Of a stretch of DNA of 8,135 nt, positions 1 to 6,177 are shown piece by piece (the stretch's first letter is position 1; each line of letters opens with the position of its first letter). The translations under genes were made by a program, and so were the position numbers. The notes under the pieces are model-generated. The model did no database searches, had not been told where the DNA came from, and saw nothing but the letters and a program-made list of their open reading frames with translations. This stretch comes from JANLQX01 sp043775075 (lineage in GTDB: Bacteria; Actinomycetota; Acidimicrobiia; Acidimicrobiales; JANYDT01): NCBI GenBank assembly GCA_043775075.1, contig JAYVSS010000143.1:1-8135 (forward strand). The letters are read 5' to 3'.

Positions 1-69
1 CGGGGATCGGACCCGACGCAAGGCTTCCAACGGCACTCGCTGTGCAACCAGCACACGACCCGGAGCGAA
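1..69. other. Edge region, no gene recognised
   Basis: No reading frame here has a recognisable protein or a supported start. Two small mutually exclusive hairpins can be drawn: GCAC/GTGC at about 33-45, and TGTGC/GCACA at 41-55. It may be the end of a feature lying outside the window, but nothing identifies it. Confidence 0.3.
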
Positions 70-98
70 GGGCCGGAGGGTGTACACCCCTCCGGCCC
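70..98. terminator. Perfect 11-bp hairpin just after the 144-aa gene
   Basis: Positions 70-80 (GGGCCGGAGGG) pair without mismatch with 88-98 around a 7-base loop. The hairpin lies 7 bases beyond the TAA stop (105-107) of the minus-strand gene, where a terminator is expected. There is no T-run on either side, so it is not a classical intrinsic terminator; U-poor hairpins of this kind are common at gene ends in GC-rich actinobacteria. Because it is symmetric it could also end a transcript entering from the left. Confidence 0.6.
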
Positions 99-104
99 CT
101 CTCG

Positions 105-539
105 TTACGGGGTGACTTCGGAGTTGGACCCGAGGTTTGGACCCCCGGCACCTCCGTCTCCTTCCGTAGCGTTCTTGGGGGGCAGCATCGACGTACCGCG
201 CGCCGGGCCAGCAGCAAGCTTGCCGTCGCGCCGGAGGCGGGAGATAACCGACGAGATTGAGTTGTAATCGGAAGTGTTGCCGATCGCCTTCGCCCGAGCC
301 ACAACGTCCGTCAGCGTGACTACGGAACCGTCTGCAACCATGTCCATGACGATTGCTGTGATCGACGGTGCAGTCGTCGACACGGACACACCGTGCAATC
401 GGACAACGTTAGCCGCTTCCGGTTCCACGGCCCCTGTCGGGTTGAGCATGTGACGCACCATGTCAATGTCCCTGTCGAGTTGGTCGCGCTCGGAGACCAT
501 TGCGTCAAGAGCCTTCTGCAGGTGTTCACGTGCGGGCAT
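105..539 (-). CDS. Hypothetical protein, predicted coiled coil plus winged-helix domain
   Basis: A 144-residue protein I cannot assign to a named family. Residues 4-32 have a heptad-like charged pattern (EHLQKALDAMVSERDQLDRD) suggesting a coiled coil and dimerisation. After a linker, residues about 58-118 look like a winged helix-turn-helix: helix SITAIVMDMV, the strand-like segment VVTLTDVV, a probable recognition helix around SISSVISRLRRDGK, then a wing-like turn. The last 25 residues are Gly/Asn/Pro-rich and probably disordered. A DNA-binding regulator is a reasonable inference but unproven. The ATG at 537-539 is favoured because TACCGT lies 6 bases before it on the coding strand, fitting a leaderless mRNA; I see no SD. 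It diverges from the small gene at 657 and is followed by a strong hairpin. Confidence 0.75.
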   Translation of the reverse strand: MPAREHLQKALDAMVSERDQLDRDIDMVRHMLNPTGAVEPEAANVVRLHGVSVSTTAPSITAIVMDMVADGSVVTLTDVVARAKAIGNTSDYNSISSVISRLRRDGKLAAGPARGTSMLPPKNATEGDGGAGGPNLGSNSEVTP

Positions 540-545
540 CCCGAC

Positions 546-551
546 ACGGTA
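546..551 (-). promoter_or_regulatory. Candidate -10 for the 144-aa gene (leaderless)
   Basis: On the minus strand TACCGT is followed by 6 bases and then the ATG at 539. It fits the TANNNT -10 pattern of actinobacterial sigma-A-type promoters and would place transcription start at or next to the A of the start codon. No good -35 is seen 16-18 bases upstream. Confidence 0.4.
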
Positions 552-555
552 CCAC

Positions 556-621
556 GTCGAAAACGTCTTGCACGCGTGGAATTCGACAGGCGACGTATTC
601 CCGACGTTTGTTGTCGAAACG
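556..621. repeat. Short repeats in the divergent intergenic region
   Basis: GTCGAAAACG (556-565) recurs as GTCGAAACG (613-621). GTCGAA at 556-561 also faces TTCGAC at 582-587 as an inverted pair, CCACG (552-556) faces CGTGG (575-579), and CGACGT occurs at 591-596 and again at 602-607. Repeats of this size in a 117-base divergent region could be operator half-sites for a DNA-binding protein, possibly the neighbouring 144-aa product. Chance occurrence in a CG-rich sequence is also possible. Confidence 0.3.
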
Positions 622-643
622 CCGCTGACTCACGAGCCCCCGG

Positions 644-649
644 TAGAAT
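644..649 (+). promoter_or_regulatory. Candidate -10 for the 56-aa gene (leaderless)
   Basis: TAGAAT ends 7 bases before the ATG at 657, a close match to the TANNNT consensus at the distance expected for a leaderless transcript. No SD precedes this ATG, which supports the leaderless reading. No convincing -35 is found 16-19 bases upstream; TTGTCG at 611-616 is too far away. Confidence 0.5.
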
Positions 650-656
650 ACGTGGC

Positions 657-827
657 ATGGCCGACAAGCGCCCGATACATCGCCGTCCCACTGCCGAGCA
701 GATGGACGAACGGATAACGGCCCCGATCGATCCCGTCGAGTTCCTCGAAGGCGTCCTACAAGCCGGGCCGCACCCTAATGACGACGAGGCCAAGACCCGG
801 CCGTCGAAGAAGGCCCCGGCTGAGTAG
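657..827 (+). CDS. Small hypothetical protein, 56 aa
   Basis: An unrecognised small protein, the only plausible plus-strand gene in the window. It starts MADKRPIHRRPTAEQMDERI, has a short helix-prone hydrophobic segment in the middle (DPVEFLEGVLQAG), and ends in a charged, probably disordered tail rich in Asp, Lys and Pro. There is no membrane segment or signal peptide. The frame is open further upstream, but the ATG at 657 is chosen because TAGAAT lies 7 bases before it and because the upstream extension would overlap the divergent gene. The stop codon lies inside a strong hairpin. It converges on the class V aminotransferase gene. Small acidic-basic proteins of this style are common as uncharacterised actinobacterial ORFs; no function can be given. 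Confidence 0.6.
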   Translation: MADKRPIHRRPTAEQMDERITAPIDPVEFLEGVLQAGPHPNDDEAKTRPSKKAPAE

Positions 828-833
828 CCGGGG
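814..833 (+). terminator. Hairpin spanning the stop codon of the 56-aa gene
   Basis: CCCCGGCT (814-821) pairs perfectly with AGCCGGGG (826-833) around the 4-base loop GAGT. The TAG stop (825-827) straddles the loop and the second arm. No T-run follows. Its position between convergent genes supports a terminator or 3'-end stabilising role. Confidence 0.5.
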
Positions 834-872
834 ACTTCACCCTCTCAAGGTGCCTACCAGCCTAGACGTTCC

Positions 873-890
873 GTGGGTTTGTCAACCCGC
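873..890. terminator. Second small hairpin between convergent genes
   Basis: GGGTT (875-879) pairs with AACCC (884-888) around the loop TGTC, with one further outer G-C pair across a mismatch. It lies about 30 bases past the end of the minus-strand aminotransferase gene (stop at 921-923) and so could be its terminator. The stem is short and the call is weak. Confidence 0.3.
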
Positions 891-920
891 ACATCGCCCG
901 AAACTAGCGGTAGGGCGGCG

Positions 921-2636
921 TTACGCCAGGGATTCCGTTGGCAGGTCGAACCACCGCAACTGTTCGAACTCCGCGGATAGGGCCAGCGGGCGCTCCGGGA
1001 TTGACGTCCATCCGAGCGCCGACTCAAGACGGGCCCGGGCGTCGGCCAGGTACTCGAGCAACGAACTTTCCGGTGCTCGGTCGTGATCGAGAGTGGGTCG
1101 AACGAGTTCCCCGGTGGCGTGGTCGTAGCGCAGCTGCGCGAGTCGCAACGGGGGTTCCACCGGACCGTTGCGGTGGCGCCACAGTCCACTCATCGGATCG
1201 AAGCGATATTCGGGGAGCAGCTTCCAACCGTCGGTGGCGACGAGGTCGACCGCCGCCACCAGATAGGCGAACACCGCTTCCGAGATGAAATAGTTGAAGC
1301 TGATGCGGGTCCAGCCAGGCTTGATGCCCTCGCAGCCAAAGGTGATCTCCTGCTCGAACGCATGTGATCGAGCAAGGTCAATGCCCAGCAGCCGATGTCC
1401 GTACGGTCCCGCGCAGGAACAACCGCCACGGGACTGAATCCCAAAGAGATCGCTGAGAAGGGCGACCACATAGTTGTGATGTAGATACCGACCCTCCGGC
1501 CTTCGGACCACGAACGACAGGATGGAAAGGCGATCAGTATCGGTGTTACCGAGCACCTGGAGCTGCGGGTTGGCCGCCCACGTTGCCCGCGCCCGCATCC
1601 AGTACCCGGCCTCGCGCTCGCGAATGGTGTCCACGCCCACGGCGGCTTTGAGCTGAAACACCAACCCCGCCCGGATGGACTCCACGATGGCGGGAGTTCC
1701 GCCTTCCTCGCGATGGACCGGATCGTCGATAAATCGGTGCTCGGCCGGGTTCACGTAGGCAACCGTCCCCCCGCCGACCACGTCGGGCACACGATTGCCG
1801 AGAAGTTCTCGCCGCACGACGAGCACGCCAGGCGTGCCCGGTCCTCCAATAAACTTATGTGGACTAAGAAAGACAGCATCTTTATACGCCAAAGGATGCT
1901 CAGGGCATTGCGGGAACATGTCAATATCGACGTACGGAGCGGCAGCAGCGAAATCCCAGAATGAAAGCGCTCCGTGTCGATGCAACAGGTCGGCGATCGC
2001 ACAGGTGTTGGAGATGATCCCAGTCACGTTCGAGGCGGCGGAGAACGACCCAATTTTCAGGGTGCGGTCGGCAAACCGAGTCAATTCGGCGTCCAGATGC
2101 TCCAGATCAACGTGACCGTCAGCGTCTTCGGAGATCACCACGACATCGGCGATGGATTCGCGCCACGGAAGCTCATTTGAGTGATGTTCGAACGGGCCGA
2201 CGAACACCACCGGCCGCTCCCCCGCCGGAATCAGGTCAAGGAAGTGGTACCGATCATCCAGATTGGCCGGAACTCGCAGGTTCAGAATCCCGATCAGCTT
2301 GTTAATCGCCCCGGTCGAGCCGGAGCCGGCGAAGATCACGCCCGTCTCGTCGTTTCCGTGGACAGCGTCATGAATGATCGACCGGGCGTCTTCGCGGAGT
2401 CGAGTGGTCTGCAGGCCGGTGCCGGAGGACTCAGTGTGAGTATTGGCGTACCGAGGGAGCACCTCTTCAACGATGAAGTCCTCGAGAAACGACAGGGCCC
2501 GACCCGAAGCGGTGTAGTCCGCATAGGTGATCCGGCGCGGACCATACGGTCCATCCATTACCTGGTCGTCACCAATGACCGACTCACGGATTTTACGCAA
2601 AAGAGGAAGTTCGGGGACTTCACGATCGAGGCTCAT
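921..2636 (-). CDS. Class V aminotransferase (cysteine-desulfurase-like), PLP enzyme
   Basis: A 571-residue fold-type I PLP enzyme of the aminotransferase class V superfamily, which includes NifS/SufS cysteine desulfurases. Visible landmarks: an N-terminal YADYTASGR segment (38-46), the cofactor-binding GSGSTGAINKL (104-114), EHHSNELPWR with the ring-stacking His at 150-151, WDFAAAAPYVDID (227-239) with Asp228 for the PLP nitrogen, the Schiff-base motif SPHK with Lys261, and RGGCSCAGPYGH (403-414) with Cys406 and Cys408 where desulfurases carry the catalytic Cys loop. Arg444 in GWTRISFNYF is the likely substrate-carboxylate Arg. Residues about 470-571 form an extra C-terminal region absent from plain desulfurases (about 400 residues). 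Substrate is unknown; desulfurase, lyase or related chemistry are all possible. It is last in a run with the 137-aa and AIM24 genes, 21 bases after the former. The SD is weak. Confidence 0.88.
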   Translation of the reverse strand: MSLDREVPELPLLRKIRESVIGDDQVMDGPYGPRRITYADYTASGRALSFLEDFIVEEVLPRYANTHTESSGTGLQTTRLREDARSIIHDAVHGNDETGVIFAGSGSTGAINKLIGILNLRVPANLDDRYHFLDLIPAGERPVVFVGPFEHHSNELPWRESIADVVVISEDADGHVDLEHLDAELTRFADRTLKIGSFSAASNVTGIISNTCAIADLLHRHGALSFWDFAAAAPYVDIDMFPQCPEHPLAYKDAVFLSPHKFIGGPGTPGVLVVRRELLGNRVPDVVGGGTVAYVNPAEHRFIDDPVHREEGGTPAIVESIRAGLVFQLKAAVGVDTIREREAGYWMRARATWAANPQLQVLGNTDTDRLSILSFVVRRPEGRYLHHNYVVALLSDLFGIQSRGGCSCAGPYGHRLLGIDLARSHAFEQEITFGCEGIKPGWTRISFNYFISEAVFAYLVAAVDLVATDGWKLLPEYRFDPMSGLWRHRNGPVEPPLRLAQLRYDHATGELVRPTLDHDRAPESSLLEYLADARARLESALGWTSIPERPLALSAEFEQLRWFDLPTESLA

Positions 2637-2657
2637 ACAGAATATTCCGGAGAGTGA

Positions 2658-3071
2658 TTACTGGAGTCCGAGCGCCTTGCGCTCTTCGTCGCTCAGTTTG
2701 GATAGCGCCGCAATCCGGGCCGTCTCAGCTGCGGCTTTCTCCTGGGCCGCTTTGTCCACGGCAGCGGCTGGAAGAGCGGACGAAGCAACTCCCGCCGCCA
2801 ACGCTCGCAGCGCAATGTCGAGCCCCATCGTCAGCTCGCCCGCAAGGTACTCGGGCGCGCCACCACGGCTGGCGAGATCGATGATCGAGTCTTGAAGAGC
2901 ATCAAGACCGGTCGCATTCGCATGTGCAACCAGTGCCACGTCGGTGAATCGGGCGTAGTCCGCCTCTTGCAGTTCACCGATGTTGACGTGATCGGCAAAA
3001 TTCGCCCAAGAAATTGCTACTACGGCAGGCAAAGTCACCTCGGTCACGCTAGTGCTACCCGCCGCTAACAC
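2658..3071 (-). CDS. Hypothetical Ala-rich helical protein, 137 aa
   Basis: I do not recognise this protein. It appears almost entirely helical. Residues about 12-70 carry conserved-looking features (SWANFADHVN, ADYARFTDVALVAHANATG, LQDSIIDLASRGGAPEYL). A second half about 80-120 is very Ala-rich (LAAGVASSALPAAAVDKAAQ) and it ends LSDEERKALGLQ. There is no signal peptide or clear membrane span. The start is uncertain: GTG at 3069-3071 gives 137 residues, GTG at 3045-3047 gives 129 and begins with the more natural TEVTLPAVV; neither has a convincing SD. It lies 18 bases after the AIM24-family gene and 21 before the aminotransferase gene, so the three are probably cotranscribed. Confidence 0.7.
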   Translation of the reverse strand: MLAAGSTSVTEVTLPAVVAISWANFADHVNIGELQEADYARFTDVALVAHANATGLDALQDSIIDLASRGGAPEYLAGELTMGLDIALRALAAGVASSALPAAAVDKAAQEKAAAETARIAALSKLSDEERKALGLQ

Positions 3072-3089
3072 CGTGCCGCCGCAGTACGG

Positions 3090-3833
3090 TCAGTCGCGCC
3101 CCATCAAGCCGCCGAGCAGACCGCCGCCCAGAACGGACGCTGCGCCCCCCGAGGAATTTCCCGTGCCTACAGCGGCGCCGATCCAGCTGATCAATTCGTT
3201 GGGATTGCGGGTCTGGGTGTACACGATTCCCGGCCCGGTGAAGTCGAAGACGATCCCCTCGCCGCTCTTGAATGACTGCACCATGCCCCCGGTCACTTTG
3301 CGCAAACTCATAGCAACCGAGTCTTGGTAGGCAACCATATGACCGGTATCGACCGTGATCGACTCCCCCGCCGCCAGCTCCCATTTGTCCAGCGCACCGA
3401 AGCAACCAAGAACGAGCGGGCCCGAACCCGACGCGCGAACAACAAACCCGCCTTCGCTCCCGAAGAGGTTCTTGAACCCACCCCATTTTGTGTCCAGCGT
3501 GATGTCCATCGACGACGCCAGCCAGGAGCCCTTCTGAATCACATAGGAAAGGTCCGGGGTGACGTCGAACGTCACAAGATCGCCCGGAAGCCGAGGGGCG
3601 ACATCGACCCAGCCACCTTGCGACGGGGCGTTGTAGATGGTCAAAAAGAACGACTCGCCGCCGAGGGCAGCACGCTTTAACGACTTGAACACACCGCCCT
3701 CGGCCTTGGCTTTAAGGTCCATGCCGGCCGACATTGCCATCATCGCTCCGGCTTCGACCTTTACCGATTCACCGCCACCGAGGGTGCAGCGGGCAATGCC
3801 GAACGAGGGGGTATGACGAGTTTCGACGCGCAT
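3090..3833 (-). CDS. AIM24 family protein (TIGR00266 type)
   Basis: A 247-residue member of the AIM24/DUF124 family, whose fold resembles the TRAP RNA-binding beta-barrel. The bacterial role is not established; the yeast namesake is a mitochondrial inner-membrane protein. Typical features: an N-terminal GESVKVEAGAMMAMS segment (21-35) with the family's acidic-Ala-Gly-Met turn, GVFKSLKRAALGGESFF (47-63), APRLPGDLVTFDV (79-91), SGSGPLVLGCFG (135-146), ITVDTGHMVAY (159-169), and a late GEGIVFDFTGPGIVYTQTR stretch (191-209). The C-terminal 25 residues are Gly-rich with hydrophobics (VLGGGLLGGLMGRD), a usual tail for the family. Length is normal. The ATG at 3831-3833 has a good SD (3840-3844). It follows the L,D-transpeptidase gene after 69 bases and probably begins its own three-gene unit. 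Confidence 0.92.
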   Translation of the reverse strand: MRVETRHTPSFGIARCTLGGGESVKVEAGAMMAMSAGMDLKAKAEGGVFKSLKRAALGGESFFLTIYNAPSQGGWVDVAPRLPGDLVTFDVTPDLSYVIQKGSWLASSMDITLDTKWGGFKNLFGSEGGFVVRASGSGPLVLGCFGALDKWELAAGESITVDTGHMVAYQDSVAMSLRKVTGGMVQSFKSGEGIVFDFTGPGIVYTQTRNPNELISWIGAAVGTGNSSGGAASVLGGGLLGGLMGRD

Positions 3834-3839
3834 TGCTGT

Positions 3840-3844
3840 CCTCC
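3840..3844 (-). promoter_or_regulatory. Shine-Dalgarno site of the AIM24-family gene
   Basis: On the minus strand GGAGG lies 6 bases before the ATG at 3833. It fixes the start. Further upstream TAGTCT (minus strand, about 3873-3878) is a possible -10, with only a poor TTGGTC-like -35. Confidence 0.7.
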
Positions 3845-3902
3845 GACTGGAACATGGTTGGTAGGAGTTCTCAGACTAGTGAAGCGGCGGCAAGACCAAG
3901 CG

Positions 3903-4700
3903 TCACACTATGTACACGGGTACGCCGACGGGGAGCGTCTTCGCCATCTTGGTGATGCCGGCATTGCTGACGCGGACGCAGCCACTCGAGACCGCGGTTC
4001 CGAGTTTGCCCGGCTCATTCGTACCGTGAATGCCAAGGCGCCCATCGCCTCCCGCACCGAAGCTAAACACCACGTCGGAGAAGCACGAGAGACCGTATGC
4101 GTATGGTCCGTAGGCGCCGGCGGGCTTCTTCGTCTTGATCAGTTCGACCGTGAAACAGGCCCCCGTCGGGGTCGGCCTCGCAGCAACACCGACGCCGACC
4201 TTTTCTCGCTGGACGGCGCGGCCGGAGTTACAGACCGTCAGCTGTTTGCGGCCCAACTCGATGACGATCGTCCACGGGTGCTGATAGGTCTTGACGTCCT
4301 TCTTTCGGACGAATCCGGTCAGACCATTGGGGCGCGCCGGTACGTTGACGTGGAGCCATTCGCCATCGGTACCGATCACCGTGTACGTGGGTCGACCGCG
4401 TAGTTCCGTGCCGAAGGCGAGTGTGGCCACAACCTGGGAACTCTCGTTCGGCTCCGCCCACGCCCTCATCGGAGCGCCCCGTTTGCCATCGTTGAAATAG
4501 GCGACGTTGGTCAGCTGCGGATACCCGAGGCAGGCGTTGGTCACGCCGGGCGGAACAATTTTTACGGCCTGGGCGACGGCAATGTTGGGAAGGGCCAAGG
4601 AGGCGGCCGCCGCTAGGGCGAATGGGACGAGCAGTCGCCGGGATCGCCGCATCCGGGACGATGGTGTGGAACAGATACTGCGGGAAGAGTGAAACAACAT
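3903..4700 (-). CDS. Secreted L,D-transpeptidase with SH3-like domain (YkuD family)
   Basis: A 265-residue exported enzyme expected to make 3-3 peptidoglycan cross-links or attach proteins to the wall, acting on tetrapeptide stems outside the membrane. Residues 1-22 form a basic n-region ending MRRSRR. The hydrophobic signal core is LLVPFALAAAASLALPNIAVA (23-43), with probable cleavage near AVA-QA. Residues about 70-136 resemble a bacterial SH3 domain (MRAWAEPNESSQVVATLAFG; WLHVNVPARPNGLTGFVRK). The YkuD catalytic domain spans about 141-265: GIHG with His225, then SSGCVRVSN with nucleophile Cys241 and Arg243; Ser replaces the His of the usual SHGC, a known variant. The ATG at 4698-4700 is chosen for its AAGGAG SD; the frame is open upstream to 5012 but that part overlaps rnd. 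ATG at 4650 would also give a good signal peptide. Confidence 0.9.
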   Translation of the reverse strand: MLFHSSRSICSTPSSRMRRSRRLLVPFALAAAASLALPNIAVAQAVKIVPPGVTNACLGYPQLTNVAYFNDGKRGAPMRAWAEPNESSQVVATLAFGTELRGRPTYTVIGTDGEWLHVNVPARPNGLTGFVRKKDVKTYQHPWTIVIELGRKQLTVCNSGRAVQREKVGVGVAARPTPTGACFTVELIKTKKPAGAYGPYAYGLSCFSDVVFSFGAGGDGRLGIHGTNEPGKLGTAVSSGCVRVSNAGITKMAKTLPVGVPVYIV

Positions 4701-4896
4701 TGGTGGCGGTCTCCTTCGATCAGGGAAGTCCCGATAAGCGGGCACAGTCTCGACGGTCCTCATGAGGAACCAGTGAGCAGGAAGCGAACGACTTGCGTAG
4801 AGAGCGTAGGCGAGGTGGCCATCGCCGATCGGCATCTCGTCAGTGACCTTCACCCGCCAGCGCTCCCAGCGTTTGTCGGCGAACGAGGCGGAGTCC
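4701..4896 (-). other. 196-base gap between rnd and the L,D-transpeptidase gene
   Basis: No independent gene is supported. One minus-strand frame runs open through the whole gap in frame with the transpeptidase and back into rnd; its translation matches no domain I know. Weak structures are present: CGCT/AGCG at 4861-4871 inside an outer CGCC/GGCG pairing just after the rnd stop (possible weak terminator), and CCCG/CGGG at 4730-4742 just before the SD. The gap most likely holds the end of the upstream transcript and the promoter and leader of the transpeptidase; no clear -35/-10 pair was found. Confidence 0.4.
4711..4716 (-). promoter_or_regulatory. Shine-Dalgarno site of the L,D-transpeptidase gene
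   Basis: AAGGAG on the minus strand, 10 bases before the ATG at 4698-4700. It decides this start over the later ATG at 4650-4652, which has no SD. Confidence 0.65.
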
Positions 4897-6177
4897 TCAG
4901 TAGCCTTCGAGTCGATGGTCCGGAGCGTCGGTCTCCCATACCGTGGGCGGTAGAGCGATAGGAGCCAAGAGTTCGTGGCCCGACCGTTGTTCGAGGACCA
5001 GCCCGCGCACACGATCGAACGCGATGGCTGCCTCCCCCGAGATGACTTGGCGGACCCGGTTTCCTAGTACCTCGTTACGCCAGCCCTGGGCCAACCGGGA
5101 TGTTAGGTCGCCTCGAAGGAAAGCGATGAGGTCGGACCGGGTGGCCAGAAGCGACGCCTCGACCTTCACATCGTGGCTCAGCTGACCGACCCACGCTGAC
5201 ACTAAGGTGAGCGCGGGGCGGAGACGACGGTCAAAATCGTCGGGTTCGGGCAGGCGCAAGTCCTCCATAGGGGCGCCCATGGCCTTCTGGACCAGGGCAA
5301 TCAGTTCCTGCCCGCCGTTGGCCTTGAGATACCTGCTGTCCATGCCACGGATAGCGGTCAGTTCCGACACCGAGGTGGGGTGACCCTGGGCGACGGCGAG
5401 GACCGCCAGATCAGGAAGAATAAATCGGACCGGACGGTCTTCCCGCTGCGCTTTTCGCTCGCGCCACGCACAGATTTCCTGGGCAATAAGTCGGTCGCGG
5501 CCCCGCAAAACACGTCCATCTTTGATCCGCCACCAGGCGATCGCGCTGTCGCTCTGGCCGCGCACCCGGGTCCGAAGGATTTCGGCCTCCGACTCGACCC
5601 AGCCAACCCGACCACTTGCTTCGAGTTCACGTAACAGAAGCTGGCGAATTTCGAGGAGGTGGACAACGTCAGATGCGGCATACCGAATCTGGGCGTCGGT
5701 GAGTGGCCGTTTCGTCCAGTCGGTCAGTCGGTCGCCCTTGGAGAGTTTTGCCCCGACCAGCCGTTCCGCCAGCGTGAGAAGCGATGGGGTTGAGAATCCG
5801 ACGCATCCCGCAGCCAGCTGGGTGTCGAACATGATTTTTGGGACGACTCCGCAGGCCAGGTCCAGTACCTCGAGGTCCTGGTCAGCGGCATGAAATACGG
5901 CCACGACGTCGCTTTCCAGCAGTCGACGCAGGGGCGCAACGTCGACGGCGAGGGGATCGACGATGGCGATCTGATCGCCCCATCCGATCTGCACGAGGGC
6001 CAGCTGCGGATAGTAGGTACGCTCCCGCAAGAACTCGGTGTCAATGGCGTACGCATCCTCGTGCAGCAACTCGTCGATGAGCGCCTCCAGACCCCGGGGC
6101 GTGTCTACCCAGGTGATTTGCCCGAGGTCCGGTGCTCCCGATTCGGGTGCGGCGTTGGAGGAAGGACGACGAATCAC
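4897..6177 (-). CDS. rnd: Ribonuclease D
   Basis: A 426-residue 3'-5' exoribonuclease of the DEDDy family, acting in the cytoplasm on tRNA and other stable-RNA 3' ends. The metal ligands are visible: Exo I AIDTEFLRE (Asp46, Glu48), Exo II FHAADQDLEVL (Asp101), and Exo III YAASDVVHLLEI (Tyr166, Asp170). SKGDRLTDWTKRPLT and LSTPS-like GFSTPSLLTLAERL segments are typical. An HRDC domain follows at about 214-299, and a second helical region fills 300-420, as in full-length RNase D. The start is taken as GTG at 6175-6177, whose bases overlap the rhodanese TGA stop in a GTGA junction, implying translational coupling. ATG at 6202-6204 is the alternative and would add 9 residues. Neither has a strong SD. 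The protein N-terminus before residue 18 is poorly conserved-looking. Confidence 0.93.
   Translation of the reverse strand: MIRRPSSNAAPESGAPDLGQITWVDTPRGLEALIDELLHEDAYAIDTEFLRERTYYPQLALVQIGWGDQIAIVDPLAVDVAPLRRLLESDVVAVFHAADQDLEVLDLACGVVPKIMFDTQLAAGCVGFSTPSLLTLAERLVGAKLSKGDRLTDWTKRPLTDAQIRYAASDVVHLLEIRQLLLRELEASGRVGWVESEAEILRTRVRGQSDSAIAWWRIKDGRVLRGRDRLIAQEICAWRERKAQREDRPVRFILPDLAVLAVAQGHPTSVSELTAIRGMDSRYLKANGGQELIALVQKAMGAPMEDLRLPEPDDFDRRLRPALTLVSAWVGQLSHDVKVEASLLATRSDLIAFLRGDLTSRLAQGWRNEVLGNRVRQVISGEAAIAFDRVRGLVLEQRSGHELLAPIALPPTVWETDAPDHRLEGY

Noticed and set aside
1..15. Possible tRNA T-arm on the minus strand (CGGG/CCCG stem around loop TCCGATC)
   Set aside because: The loop lacks the near-universal T at position 55, no anticodon arm pairs upstream (AGTGC does not match AGCCT), and the rest would lie outside the window.
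556..587. GTCGAA...TTCGAC as an SOS (LexA) box
   Set aside because: Actinobacterial LexA sites have the two TCGAAC/GTTCGA arms about 4 bases apart; here the arms are 20 bases apart and lack the terminal C/G.
2181..2657. 158-codon plus-strand open frame
   Set aside because: Antisense to the class V aminotransferase, whose motifs are intact in the opposite strand; no SD or domain.
3813..4403. 196-codon plus-strand open frame
   Set aside because: Antisense to the L,D-transpeptidase catalytic domain; no recognisable protein features.
4573..4652. Tat signal (SRRLLV) in the L,D-transpeptidase
   Set aside because: The twin Arg is present, but the hydrophobic consensus Phe-Leu-Lys after it is not, and other arginines are clustered nearby; a normal Sec signal explains the segment.
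4701..5012. N-terminal 104-residue extension of the L,D-transpeptidase
   Set aside because: It overlaps the end of rnd, matches no domain I know, would sit in front of a clear signal peptide, and a good SD marks the ATG at 4698-4700.
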